DNA of 64,000 bases from Nocardioides nitrophenolicus. Its GTDB lineage: Bacteria > Actinomycetota > Actinomycetes > Propionibacteriales > Nocardioidaceae. The DNA lies in NCBI RefSeq assembly GCF_016907515.1, contig NZ_JAFBBY010000001.1:2170001-2234000 (forward strand), read 5' to 3'. Shown one piece after another: positions 1 to 8,122 of this stretch; the first letter of the stretch is position 1, and each line of letters begins with the position of its first letter. The notes under the pieces are model-generated. The model searched no databases. It had not been told where the DNA came from and was given only the letters and a program-made list of their open reading frames with translations. A program made the position numbers and the translations under genes.

Positions 1-1
1 G

Positions 2-1048
2 CGGGCGCTGAGCGACGTCCGGGTCACCGAGCGGATGCGCGGCGTCGGTGTCGGTCCCCGGATGGCGATCTTCTGGACCCTCGGCACCGGCGCCCCGATC
101 GTCGGCCTGCTCATCGCCGCGATCCTCGCGCTCACCCCCGGCGGCGACGCGACCCTCGACCAGCTCGCCGTCGTGACGATCATCGTGTGCGGGATCGTGC
201 TGCTGTTCGGCTTCCTGCTCACCGACCTCAACGCCCGCGCCGTCGTCGCTCCGCTGCTGTCGGTGCGCGACGCCATGCGCTCGGTCGAGGCGGGCCGGCT
301 CGACACCGACGTCGTCGTGTACGACGGCACCGAGCTCGGCCAGCTGCAGAGCGGCTTCAACTCGATGGTCCAGGGACTGCGCGAGCGCGAGCAGATCCGC
401 GACCTGTTCGGCCGGCACGTCGGCCAGGAGGTCGCCGCCGCCGCGGCCGCCCTCGGCGCCGGCGAGATCGAGCTCGGCGGCGAGACCCGGGTCTGCACGG
501 TGCTCTTCGTCGACCTGGTCGGCTCCACGACGTACGCCACCCAGCACGGGCCGACCGAGGTGGTCGCCGTACTCAACCGCTTCTTCGGCGTCGTCGTCGA
601 CGAGGTGGACCGCCACCACGGCCTGGTCAACAAGTTCATCGGCGACGCGGTGCTCGCCGTGTTCGGCGCCCCCGTCGAGCTCGCCGACCACGCCACCGCC
701 GCGCTCTCGGCCGCCCGCGCGATGGCGGCCCGGCTGGCCGTCGAGGTGCCCGAGGTCGGCGCCGGCATCGGCGTCGCCACCGGCCAGGTCGTCGCAGGGA
801 ACGTCGGCCACGAGCAGCGCTTCGAGTACACCGTCATCGGCGACGCCGTGAACTCCGCCGCCCGCCTCACCGACCTCGCCAAGGACGTGCCCGGCGGCGT
901 ACTCGCGTCGTGGGACTCGGTCGACCTGGCCGGTGAGCCGGAGGCAGGTCACTGGGTGGAGTACGGCGAGACCGTGCTGCGGGGGCGGAGCGAGGCGACT
1001 CGGCTGGCGGTGCTGCGGGGCGGGTCGGGTGGGGGCTCGGCGCTGTAG
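2..1048 (+). CDS. Membrane-bound class III adenylate/guanylate cyclase (5' truncated by window edge)
   Basis: The frame is open from the first bases, so the true start lies to the left; numbering here begins at the Met codon at base 35. Two hydrophobic segments (about 10-34 and 43-63) precede a HAMP-like linker (about 63-118) and a class III cyclase domain (about 150-330). The metal-binding aspartates are visible in FVDLVGST (D160) and GDAVLAVFG (D204), and VIGDAVNSAARL lies near the end of the fold. The layout fits mycobacterial membrane cyclases of the Rv1318c-Rv1320c/Rv3645 type, which make cAMP on the cytoplasmic face. Those have about six TM helices, so several are probably missing here. 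ATP versus GTP preference cannot be read reliably. The stop codon lies inside a tandem repeat. Confidence 0.85.
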   Translation, partial: RALSDVRVTERMRGVGVGPRMAIFWTLGTGAPIVGLLIAAILALTPGGDATLDQLAVVTIIVCGIVLLFGFLLTDLNARAVVAPLLSVRDAMRSVEAGRLDTDVVVYDGTELGQLQSGFNSMVQGLREREQIRDLFGRHVGQEVAAAAAALGAGEIELGGETRVCTVLFVDLVGSTTYATQHGPTEVVAVLNRFFGVVVDEVDRHHGLVNKFIGDAVLAVFGAPVELADHATAALSAARAMAARLAVEVPEVGAGIGVATGQVVAGNVGHEQRFEYTVIGDAVNSAARLTDLAKDVPGGVLASWDSVDLAGEPEAGHWVEYGETVLRGRSEATRLAVLRGGSGGGSAL

Positions 1049-1088
1049 CCGGGATCGGCGCTGTGGCCGGGCTCGGCGCTGTAACACG
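1035..1088. repeat. Three tandem 18-bp units over the cyclase stop codon
   Basis: Units of the form GGNTCGGCGCTGTNGCCG start at 1035, 1053 and 1071. The cyclase stop codon falls in the first unit. The third runs into the left end of a 110-bp inverted-end element (CTGTAACACGG). The unit reappears in degenerate form near 1233. Confidence 0.7.
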
Positions 1089-1200
1089 GAGTTCGCCGCC
1101 CTACCCGACCCCAGACGTCGCCGGAACAGGTCCGAGCGGGTCCGGAACATGCCACCCGGGTCCGCAAGAACGGCCAACACCGTGTTACATCCCCCGGCAG
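1076..1200. repeat. 125-bp direct repeat, copy A, holding a 110-bp element with inverted ends
   Basis: Bases 1076-1200 recur almost exactly at 1257-1381, with two differences that I can see. Inside, 1080-1189 is exactly 110 bp and runs from TGTAACACGG to its reverse complement CCGTGTTACA. No open frame of interest lies in it. Together with copy B it fills most of the 373-bp gene-free stretch 1049-1421, between the 3' ends of the cyclase and a TetR gene. Confidence 0.9.
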
Positions 1201-1256
1201 CGGTGCGGGCGGGCCAAGCGAGCGCGTCGGCCGGGCTCGGCGCCGTAGCGCAGCCA

Positions 1257-1381
1257 GCGCTGTAACACGGAGTTCGCCGCCCTACCCGACCCCAGACGTC
1301 GCCGGAACAGGTCCGAGCGGGTCCGGAACATGCCACCCGGGTCCGCAAGAACGGCCGACACCGTGTTACATCCGCCGGCAG
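1257..1381. repeat. 125-bp direct repeat, copy B
   Basis: Second copy of the 1076-1200 repeat, offset by 181 bp. The element with inverted ends is 1261-1370, again 110 bp. A solitary CCGTGTTACA end follows at 1401-1410, just before the TetR stop codon. The rest of 1049-1421 shows only the 18-bp repeat remnants. Confidence 0.9.
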
Positions 1382-1421
1382 GCGCCCACAGCCGCGAACC
1401 CCGTGTTACAGCCAACCCGAC

Positions 1422-2012
1422 TCACACCAGCGCCCCCAACGCCCGCCCGATCACCACGAGCAGCCGGGCCGGGTCCAGCTCCACCTCCGTCGGTACGACG
1501 GTCAGCTGGGCGTCGCGCTGGAGCACCGCGAGGCCGTGCACGGTCGCCCAGCCGATCGTGACGAGCTCCTCGGTCGGCACCGACGCGGCCCACCCAGCGG
1601 CCTGGGCGGCGCCGACGAGGTCGAGCAGCAGCGCCCGGTGCGCCAGCCGGGCGGCGCCCAGGGCGGGGTCGTCGGCGTGCAGCAGCTCGGGGCGGAACAT
1701 GACGTCGAACATCGTCGGCTGGCGGGCGGCGAACTCGACGTACGCGACGCCGGCGGCGGTCACCTGCTGACCGCCCGCCACCGGAACCCCCGAGACAGCC
1801 GACCGGGTGCGCGACAGCAGCAGCTCGAAGCCCTCGACGGCGAGGGCGGTGAACAGGCCGGCGCGATCCTCGAAGTGGTGGGCGGTGGCCTGGTGGGAGA
1901 CGCCGACCCGGCGGGCGATCGCGCGCAGGCTGGCCTTGGCCGGGCCGCACGCCGCGATCTCCTGCTCGGCGGCGCGGATCAGCCGCTGCCGCAGGTCGAC
2001 CTGCCTCATCAT
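1422..2012 (-). CDS. TetR/AcrR family regulator next to an MMPL exporter
   Basis: A 196-residue TetR protein. The N-terminal helix-turn-helix (about 10-55) contains SLRAIARRVGVSHQATAHHF, and the rest is a variable ligand-binding helical domain. Two adjacent ATG codons exist (2012 and 2009). The gene lies 14 bp downstream of the MMPL gene on the same strand, so it is probably cotranscribed and likely represses it. The 21-bp palindrome in front of the MMPL gene (5049-5069) is the best candidate operator. The effector is unknown. The gene ends beside the repeat block at 1049-1421. Confidence 0.85.
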   Translation of the reverse strand: MMRQVDLRQRLIRAAEQEIAACGPAKASLRAIARRVGVSHQATAHHFEDRAGLFTALAVEGFELLLSRTRSAVSGVPVAGGQQVTAAGVAYVEFAARQPTMFDVMFRPELLHADDPALGAARLAHRALLLDLVGAAQAAGWAASVPTEELVTIGWATVHGLAVLQRDAQLTVVPTEVELDPARLLVVIGRALGALV

Positions 2013-2026
2013 CCCCCCAGCCCGAC

Positions 2027-5000
2027 TCACCGCGTCACCCGCGTCACCCGTGCCCGCTGCGGCCACCACAGCCGCCTGCCCAGCACCGTAGCGAGTGCGG
2101 GCACGAGCAGCGAGCGCACGACGAAGGTATCGAGGAGCAGGCCGACCGCGATGGTGAAGCCGACCTGGCCGATGGTGGTCACCCGGCCGGCGAGCAGCGC
2201 CATCATCGACACCGCGAAGATGACGCCGGCCGAGGTGATCACCCCGCCGGTGGCCGCGGTGGCGCGGGCGATCCCGGCAGCCGAGCCGTCGGGCGCCTCC
2301 TCGTGCATCCGCTTGGTGAGCAGCAGGTTGTAGTCGGCGCCCACCGCGACGAGCACCACGAAGGCGACCGCGGCGACGGTCCAGTCGAGCTGGATCCCCA
2401 GTCCGTACTGCCACACCAGCACCGACAGGCCGATCGCGGCGACGTACGACAGCACCACGGTCGCCATCAGCGCGAGCGCCGCGACCAGGCTGCGCAGGAG
2501 CAGGAGCAGGACCAGGAAGACCGCGACGAGCGCGAAGCCGGCGATCACCTCGAGGTCGGACATGGAGTAGCCGCGCAGGTCGGCGTTGGTGCTGGCCATC
2601 CCGGTCGTGAGCACCTCGGCGCCGTCGAGGCGGGTGCCGTTGAGCGAGGTCTCCACGGTGACGCGGAGGTCCTCGACCCGGGCCGAGGCCTCGGGACCGA
2701 AGGCGTCCGTGGAGCCGAGTACGGCGAGCCGCGCGGTGCGTCCGTCGGGCGAGAGGTAGAGCCGCATGGCGGCCGCGAAGTCCTGGTCGCGCAGCGCGGT
2801 GGGCGGCAGGTAGAAGCCGCCGCTGACCGGGTCGTCGGCCGTCGTCCGGGTCTCGCGGAGGTGGCGCGCAGCGGCCGCGAGCCCGTCCTCGAGCTCGGGC
2901 AGCGAGCCGGCCACCTGCTCGGTGCCGCCACGGAGTCGGCCCGCGCCGGCCGCGAGCTCGTCGGCGCCGGACGAGAGGTCGCCGAGCCGGTCGGCGAACA
3001 CCCGCTGCCCGTCGGCGAGCCGGCGGCTGCCGTCGCGGGCCTGGGCCAGCCCGGCGCGCAGCTGCTGGAGTCCGGTCTGCAGGTCGCCGCTGCCCGTGGC
3101 CAGCGCGCGGGCGCCCTTCGCGGCCTCGCGCAGGCCGGGGAGCAGCTGGTCGCGCTCGGCCTCCCAGATCTGCTTCAACCCGGTCCGGGCCTGGCGGCAG
3201 GCCGGGTCCAGGCCGCAGGTGAGGCTCTTGGTGGCCAGCGCGTCGTGCACGAGGGCGAGGCCGTCGACCGCGACCTGCACCTGGTCGGCCGCGGTGTCCA
3301 GTCCGTCGGCGAGGCCGCCGGCTCCCGTGCGCAGGTCGCCGGTCCCGGCGATCGCGGCGTCCGCGCCGTCGAGCAGCTTGGTCATGCCCGAGGTCAGCCT
3401 GCCCGTGGACGCGGCGATCCGGTCCGCCCCGGCCACGGCCTGGTCGGCGCCGGCGGCGAGCTGTCCGGCACCCTCGTCGAGCTGCCCGGCGCCGTCCGCC
3501 AGTCGCTCGGCGCCGCTCGTGCCCTCGGCGACCTTGCCCTGGGCCCGGTCCAGCTGGTCGCCGACCAGGCCGGACTGGTAGGCCACCGACGCCTCCGTGA
3601 TCGGTACGCCGAGCGGCCGGGTCACCCCGCGCACCAGTGCCACGCCGTCGTGCTGGGCGACCGCCGCCGAGGCCCGTTCGAGCACGGCGAGGTCCTTGCT
3701 GGTCCGCAGGTCGTGGTCGGCGCGCACCAGGATGTAGTCGGGCAGCACCTCGTTGACGGGGAAGTGCCGGCCCAGCAGGGCGTAGCCCTGGTTGCTCTCG
3801 GCGTCGTCGGGGAGCGGGTCGCGCACGTCGTACGACAGGTCGGTGAGGGGGAACACCGCCGCCAGCAGCGCGAGCGGGACGAGCGAGGCGGTGAGCATCC
3901 GGGCCGGGTGCGCGGCTACGACCCCGGCGACCCGCTCCCACACGCCCGACGCCTTCGAGTCCCGCGGCTCGGCCCAGCCGCGTCGCCCGGCGAGGGCCAG
4001 CAGGGCGGGGGTCAGGGTCAGGCTGACCAGCAGGTTGACCGCGATGCTGACCGCGACCGCGGGGCCGGTGGTGTTGAAGAAGCCGAGGTCGGCGAGCGCC
4101 ATCGCGAGGGTGGCGAGCACGACGGTCACCGCAGACCCGGCGATCACCGAGCCGACCCGGGTCGCGGCGACCGCGGCCGCCCGCGCCGGCTCCACGCCGA
4201 GGCGGCGCTGCTCGTGGTAGCGGGCGACCAGGAAGACGGCGTAGTCGGTGCCGGCGCCGAGCACGATCGCGGTGAGGAAGGAGCCGCTGAAGGTCGAGAC
4301 CGCGAACAGGTCCTGCAGGCCACACCAGGCGACGACCGCGCGTCCCAGCCCGAGGCCGAGGCCGACGACGGTGAGGATCAGGACCGGGATCGCGATCGAG
4401 CGGTAGATGAGGAACAGGATCAGCGCGATCAGGCCGATGGTCACCACGGTGATCCGCACGACGCTGTGCTCGGTCTCGGTCGCGAGGTCGACGACCGTGG
4501 CCGTCGGTCCGGTGACCTGGACGGTCAGCCCCTCCGGCGCGTGCGCCCGGGCGATCTCGCGGACGGCGGCGACCTGGCGCAGGGACGCGGGCGCGCCCGT
4601 GGCGCCGGTGATGCCGACCAGCAGGTAGCGCGCCTGCCGGTCCTCGCTGGTCAGCGCCTTGCGCAGGGCCGGGTCGCGGATGTCCTGGACGAAGGCGACA
4701 TCGTCCTGGTCCGCGCCGAGACTCCCGACCAGCGACTCGGCGTAGGTCCGGTCGGCGCGGGTCAGCCCGGACGTGCGCTCCATCGCTACCACGATGAAGC
4801 TCTCCGCGTCGCCGTCGCTGAACTCCTGGTTCATCAGCTCGACGGCCCGCATCGACGGCGCGTCCTTCGGCACCATCGGCGACGAGTCGCGCCCGGCGAT
4901 CTCCTCCAGCTGCGGCACCGCCACGTTCATCACGACCGTGATCGCGAGCCAGGCGAGCACCACCCATCCGGCCCGGCGTACGGCGATGCGCGCGTAGCCG

Positions 5001-5029
5001 GCGGCCCTGTCCCCATGCGTGCTGCCCAC
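2027..5029 (-). CDS. MMPL/RND family transporter
   Basis: A 1000-residue MMPL-type membrane protein expected to export lipids or other amphiphiles using proton motive force. It shows the two-fold RND repeat: TM1 near 17-37, a first bundle containing GAGTDYAVF (258-266), and a second bundle containing GADYNLLLT near 905. The extracytoplasmic part between the bundles (about 490-720) is rich in LADGAGQLDEGAGQLAAGAD-like repeats of the YhgE/Pip type, predicted to form long coiled coils. The GTG at 5029 follows a promoter-like TTGCCA-17-TAGTTT array by eight bases, which suggests a leaderless transcript. The substrate is unknown. The downstream TetR is probably in the same operon. Confidence 0.88.
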   Translation of the reverse strand: MGSTHGDRAAGYARIAVRRAGWVVLAWLAITVVMNVAVPQLEEIAGRDSSPMVPKDAPSMRAVELMNQEFSDGDAESFIVVAMERTSGLTRADRTYAESLVGSLGADQDDVAFVQDIRDPALRKALTSEDRQARYLLVGITGATGAPASLRQVAAVREIARAHAPEGLTVQVTGPTATVVDLATETEHSVVRITVVTIGLIALILFLIYRSIAIPVLILTVVGLGLGLGRAVVAWCGLQDLFAVSTFSGSFLTAIVLGAGTDYAVFLVARYHEQRRLGVEPARAAAVAATRVGSVIAGSAVTVVLATLAMALADLGFFNTTGPAVAVSIAVNLLVSLTLTPALLALAGRRGWAEPRDSKASGVWERVAGVVAAHPARMLTASLVPLALLAAVFPLTDLSYDVRDPLPDDAESNQGYALLGRHFPVNEVLPDYILVRADHDLRTSKDLAVLERASAAVAQHDGVALVRGVTRPLGVPITEASVAYQSGLVGDQLDRAQGKVAEGTSGAERLADGAGQLDEGAGQLAAGADQAVAGADRIAASTGRLTSGMTKLLDGADAAIAGTGDLRTGAGGLADGLDTAADQVQVAVDGLALVHDALATKSLTCGLDPACRQARTGLKQIWEAERDQLLPGLREAAKGARALATGSGDLQTGLQQLRAGLAQARDGSRRLADGQRVFADRLGDLSSGADELAAGAGRLRGGTEQVAGSLPELEDGLAAAARHLRETRTTADDPVSGGFYLPPTALRDQDFAAAMRLYLSPDGRTARLAVLGSTDAFGPEASARVEDLRVTVETSLNGTRLDGAEVLTTGMASTNADLRGYSMSDLEVIAGFALVAVFLVLLLLLRSLVAALALMATVVLSYVAAIGLSVLVWQYGLGIQLDWTVAAVAFVVLVAVGADYNLLLTKRMHEEAPDGSAAGIARATAATGGVITSAGVIFAVSMMALLAGRVTTIGQVGFTIAVGLLLDTFVVRSLLVPALATVLGRRLWWPQRARVTRVTR

Positions 5030-5036
5030 GCGGTGA

Positions 5037-5069
5037 AACTAGAACTCGTTCCTTGCCAGTGGCAAGGAA
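5037..5069 (-). promoter_or_regulatory. Promoter with 21-bp perfect palindrome in front of the MMPL gene
   Basis: Bases 5049-5069 form a perfect palindrome: TTCCTTGCCA, a central G, then TGGCAAGGAA. On the minus strand TTGCCA (5065-5060) lies 17 bp upstream of TAGTTT (5042-5037), a plausible -35/-10 pair ending eight bases before the GTG. A repressor bound here would cover the -35 box. The operon's own TetR is the obvious candidate. The site also lies 48 bp upstream of the divergent FAD dehydrogenase. Confidence 0.7.
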
Positions 5070-5116
5070 GTGTGGCGCGGGCCACGACGCTGGCGGCGTG
5101 TGGCAGGCTCGCTCGC

Positions 5117-6823
5117 GTGAGCAACCGAGCTGAGCAGGGATTCCAGCCCGACGCGATCGTCGTGGGCGCCGGCCTCGCGGGCCTGGTCGCGACCTACGAG
5201 GCGACCCGAGCGGGCAGGAAGGTCCTCGTCCTCGACCAGGAGAACCGCGCCAACCTCGGCGGCCAGGCGTTCTGGTCGCTGGGCGGGCTGTTCTTCGTCG
5301 ACTCCCCCGAGCAGCGCCGGATGGGCATCAAGGACTCCCGCGAGCTGGCCTGGCAGGACTGGCAGGGCTCCGCCGGCTTCGACCGGATCGGCACCGGCGA
5401 CGGGCCGGAGCGCGGCGAGGACCACTGGGGCAGCCGCTGGGCGCGGGCGTACGTCGACTTCGCCACCGACGAGAAGCGCGACTACCTGCGCGAGCTCGGC
5501 CTCAAGTCGCTCACCTTCGTCGGCTGGGCCGAGCGCGGCGACGGCTCGGCGAGCGGCCACGGCAACTCGGTGCCCCGCTTCCACCTGACCTGGGGCACCG
5601 GACCCGAGGTGGTGCGGGTCTTCCGCGAGCCGGTGGAGGCGGCCGAGGCGGCCGGGCTGGTGCGCTTCGCCTTCCGGCACCAGGTCGACGAGCTGGTCGT
5701 CGAGGACGGCGCCTGCGTCGGCGTCCGCGGCTCGGTGCTGGCGCCCTCCGACCTCGGGCGCGGCGAGAGGTCCTCGCGCGAGGTCGTCGACACCTTCGAG
5801 CTGCGCGCACCGGCCGTGATCGTCACCTCCGGCGGGATCGGCCACAACTTCGAGCTGATGCGCGCCAACTGGCCCACCGACCGGGTCGGGCCCGCACCCG
5901 AGCACATGATCGCCGGCGTACCCGCCCACGTCGACGGCCGGATGCTCGCCATCTCCGAGGCGGCAGGAGCCAACCTGGTCAACAAGGACCGGATGTGGGC
6001 CTACGTCGAGGGCATCCACAACTGGGACCCGGTCTGGCCCGACCACGCCATCCGGATCCTGCCCGGCCCTTCTTCGATGTGGTTCGACGCCGACGGCCGG
6101 CGGCTGCGTGGCATGTCGGGCGTCCCGGGCGCCGACTCGATCGGCTCGATGAAGCAGATCCTCGCCACCGGCGCCGACTACTCGTGGTTCGTGCTCACCC
6201 AGTCGATCATCGAGAAGGAGTTCGCCCTCTCCGGCTCCGAGCAGAACCCGGACTGGACCGAGAAGGACATCCGGATGATGCTCAAGGAGCGGCTCGGCAA
6301 GGGCGCCACCAGCCCGGTCGAGGCGTTCAAGCAGCACGGCGAGGACTTCGTGGTCGCCTCCTCGCTCGAGGACCTGGTCGCCGGCATGAACAAGATCGCG
6401 CGGGGCGGTCGGGTGCTCGACGCCGCCGAGCTCCGCAGGCAGATCGAGGACCGGGACCGCCAGCTCGACAACCCCTTCGGCAAGGACGCCCAGGTGATGG
6501 CGATCCGCAACGGCCGCAAGGACCGCACCGGCAGGATCATGCGCGTGGCCAAGCCGCACCGGATCCTCGACCCCGCGCACGGCCCGCTCATCGCCGTCCG
6601 GCTCAACATCTTGTCTCGCAAGACCCTCGGCGGCATCGAGACCGACCTCGACAGCCGCGTGGTCCGCCCCGACGGGTCGGTGTTCCCGGGGCTCTACGCC
6701 GCCGGCGAGGTCGCCGGCTTCGGCGGTGGCGGCGTCCACGGCTACAACGCGCTCGAGGGCACCTTCCTCGGGGGCTGCATCTTCTCGGGCCGGGCCGCCG
6801 GGCGGGCGGTCGGGCGGGGCTGA
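5117..6823 (+). CDS. FAD-binding dehydrogenase, 3-ketosteroid-1-dehydrogenase-like
   Basis: A 568-residue flavoprotein of the succinate dehydrogenase/fumarate reductase/KstD superfamily. The dinucleotide-binding motif VVGAGLAGL is at about 15-23. The C-terminal flavin-contact segment includes YAAGEVAGFGGGGVHGYNAL (about 520-545). It most resembles the Rv0785-type FAD-binding dehydrogenase group, which is related to KstD but has no settled substrate. I therefore do not call it kstD, although steroid genes lie 8 kb away. The GTG at 5117 was chosen because it just precedes the Rossmann strand. It is divergent from the MMPL gene and ends at a large hairpin shared with the convergent dehydrogenase gene. 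Confidence 0.8.
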   Translation: MSNRAEQGFQPDAIVVGAGLAGLVATYEATRAGRKVLVLDQENRANLGGQAFWSLGGLFFVDSPEQRRMGIKDSRELAWQDWQGSAGFDRIGTGDGPERGEDHWGSRWARAYVDFATDEKRDYLRELGLKSLTFVGWAERGDGSASGHGNSVPRFHLTWGTGPEVVRVFREPVEAAEAAGLVRFAFRHQVDELVVEDGACVGVRGSVLAPSDLGRGERSSREVVDTFELRAPAVIVTSGGIGHNFELMRANWPTDRVGPAPEHMIAGVPAHVDGRMLAISEAAGANLVNKDRMWAYVEGIHNWDPVWPDHAIRILPGPSSMWFDADGRRLRGMSGVPGADSIGSMKQILATGADYSWFVLTQSIIEKEFALSGSEQNPDWTEKDIRMMLKERLGKGATSPVEAFKQHGEDFVVASSLEDLVAGMNKIARGGRVLDAAELRRQIEDRDRQLDNPFGKDAQVMAIRNGRKDRTGRIMRVAKPHRILDPAHGPLIAVRLNILSRKTLGGIETDLDSRVVRPDGSVFPGLYAAGEVAGFGGGGVHGYNALEGTFLGGCIFSGRAAGRAVGRG

Positions 6824-6850
6824 TCTGGGCTCGGCGGCGGGGCTCCGCCC

Positions 6851-6942
6851 GGGATTCATCACGGTATGTAGGCGAATTGCCGCATCTGTAGCGGAGTTCC
6901 GCTACAGATGTGCCGACTCACCTACATACCGTGGTGAATCCC
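6851..6942. repeat. 90-bp inverted repeat between convergent genes
   Basis: Outer arms of about 25 nt (from GGGATTCATCACGGTATG to CATACCGTGGTGAATCCC) pair with two mismatches. An inner pair CATCTGTAGCGG/CCGCTACAGATG forms a second stem around a 4-nt loop. There is no T-tract. The element fills the gap between the 3' ends of two convergent genes, so it may act as a bidirectional transcription barrier or be a REP-like repeat. Confidence 0.85.
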
Positions 6943-6959
6943 CGCCCCACCCACCCCAC

Positions 6960-8105
6960 TCAACGCACCGGATCGACCAGGATCTTGGCGTGCCGCTCGG
7001 GATCGCCGAGATCCTCGAACGCCCCCGCGACGCCGTCCAGCCCGACCACGCCGGTCACCAGCGGCCGGACGTCGACCTTGCCCGAGGCGATCCACTGCAG
7101 CGTCTGGTGGAACTCGCTCGGGTCGTAGGCGAACACGAACCTCAGGTCGATCTCCTTGTTGATCGCCATCGAGGGCCGGAAGGCGTCCTCGCCCATGCAG
7201 ACGCCGACCACGACGACCCGGGAGAGCAGCGGGGCGTGGGCGATGACGTGCTCGATCATGCCGGGGACGCCGACGCACTCGAAGACGACCGGGCCGCGCG
7301 GGGTGGCGCCCGCCTTCTCGGCGGCGCGCATGACGTGGGCCCAGGGCAGCAGCGGGACGGCGCGCAGCTTGTCCATCGCGTCCAGGCCGAGCTCGGCGAG
7401 GGCGATCGGGTCGGTGAGGTAGCGGGAGTCGGCGAAGGAGGACCACGGCGACTCCTCGGCCGGGTCGACCACCAGGTCGGCGCCCATCTGCTCGGCGAGG
7501 GCGCGGCGCCCGGCCGAGAAGTCGCTGGCGATCACGTGGCGCACGCCGGTGGCCTTGAGCATCGCGATCACGGCCAGTCCGATCGGGCCACAGCCGATGA
7601 CGACCGCGGTGTCCTTCGCGCCGACCTCGCCCCGGCGTACGGCGTGCAGCGCGACCGCCATCGGCTCGGTCAGCGCCGCGGCGTCGGCGTCGAGGCCGTC
7701 GGGGACCCGCATCGTCATCGACGGCACGGCGAGCACCTGCTCGGCGTAGCCGCCCGAGGCCAGCGGGCTGAGCCCGGTCAGGTGGGTGGATCCGCCGGCG
7801 CGCAGCACGGGCAGCGCGACGACGCGGGTGCCGACGGGGAAGGGCCGGCGGGTGCGGGGGCCGTAGTCGGCGACGGTGCCGACGAACTCGTGGCCCAGCA
7901 CCACCCGGTCGGTGGACCTCATGAAGTGGTCGTAGCCGAGCTCGGCGACGTCGGCGGCGGTCTCGTCGCAGTGCAGCCGGGCGTGCAGGTCCGACCCGCA
8001 GATCCCGCACCGCTCCACGTCGATGAGCAGCTGCCCCCGCTCGGGCGTCAGGTCGGGGAGGTCCTCGACGGTGAGCTCGGCCTGGTGGCAGACGACGGCG
8101 CGCAT
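6960..8105 (-). CDS. Zinc-binding alcohol dehydrogenase (MDR family)
   Basis: About 381 residues from the ATG at 8105. CGICGSDLH (C33-H41) and GHEFVG are the catalytic-zinc region of medium-chain dehydrogenases. VIGCGPIGLAVI (about 168) is the NAD(P)-binding turn. The four-cysteine structural zinc lobe of classical ADHs is not visible. It probably oxidises or reduces a secondary alcohol/ketone pair; the substrate is unclear. A GTG at 8126 overlaps the stop of the upstream acyltransferase gene (GTGA) and would add seven residues. I prefer the ATG because family members begin MRAVV. Convergent with the FAD dehydrogenase. Confidence 0.82.
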   Translation of the reverse strand: MRAVVCHQAELTVEDLPDLTPERGQLLIDVERCGICGSDLHARLHCDETAADVAELGYDHFMRSTDRVVLGHEFVGTVADYGPRTRRPFPVGTRVVALPVLRAGGSTHLTGLSPLASGGYAEQVLAVPSMTMRVPDGLDADAAALTEPMAVALHAVRRGEVGAKDTAVVIGCGPIGLAVIAMLKATGVRHVIASDFSAGRRALAEQMGADLVVDPAEESPWSSFADSRYLTDPIALAELGLDAMDKLRAVPLLPWAHVMRAAEKAGATPRGPVVFECVGVPGMIEHVIAHAPLLSRVVVVGVCMGEDAFRPSMAINKEIDLRFVFAYDPSEFHQTLQWIASGKVDVRPLVTGVVGLDGVAGAFEDLGDPERHAKILVDPVR

Positions 8106-8122
8106 GGAGACATCATCGGGGA

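Noticed and set aside
1076..1410. Insertion sequence or MITE
   Set aside because: The ends are inverted, but I see no transposase, no clear target-site duplication and no known IS ends; I keep it as a repeat of unknown nature.
1422..4967. 1181-codon minus-strand frame
   Set aside because: Only its last 196 codons (TetR, from 2012) resemble a protein; the rest is an out-of-frame shadow of the MMPL gene, Arg/Pro-rich.
2303..6823. Very long plus-strand open frame (1506 codons) upstream of the FAD dehydrogenase
   Set aside because: Its first two thirds are antisense to the MMPL gene and encode Gly/Arg/His-rich sequence without domains; only the part from 5117 is a real gene.
5117..6823. Firm kstD call
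   Set aside because: The protein is KstD-related but closer to the Rv0785-type group, and no KstR or KstR2 box is seen at its promoter.
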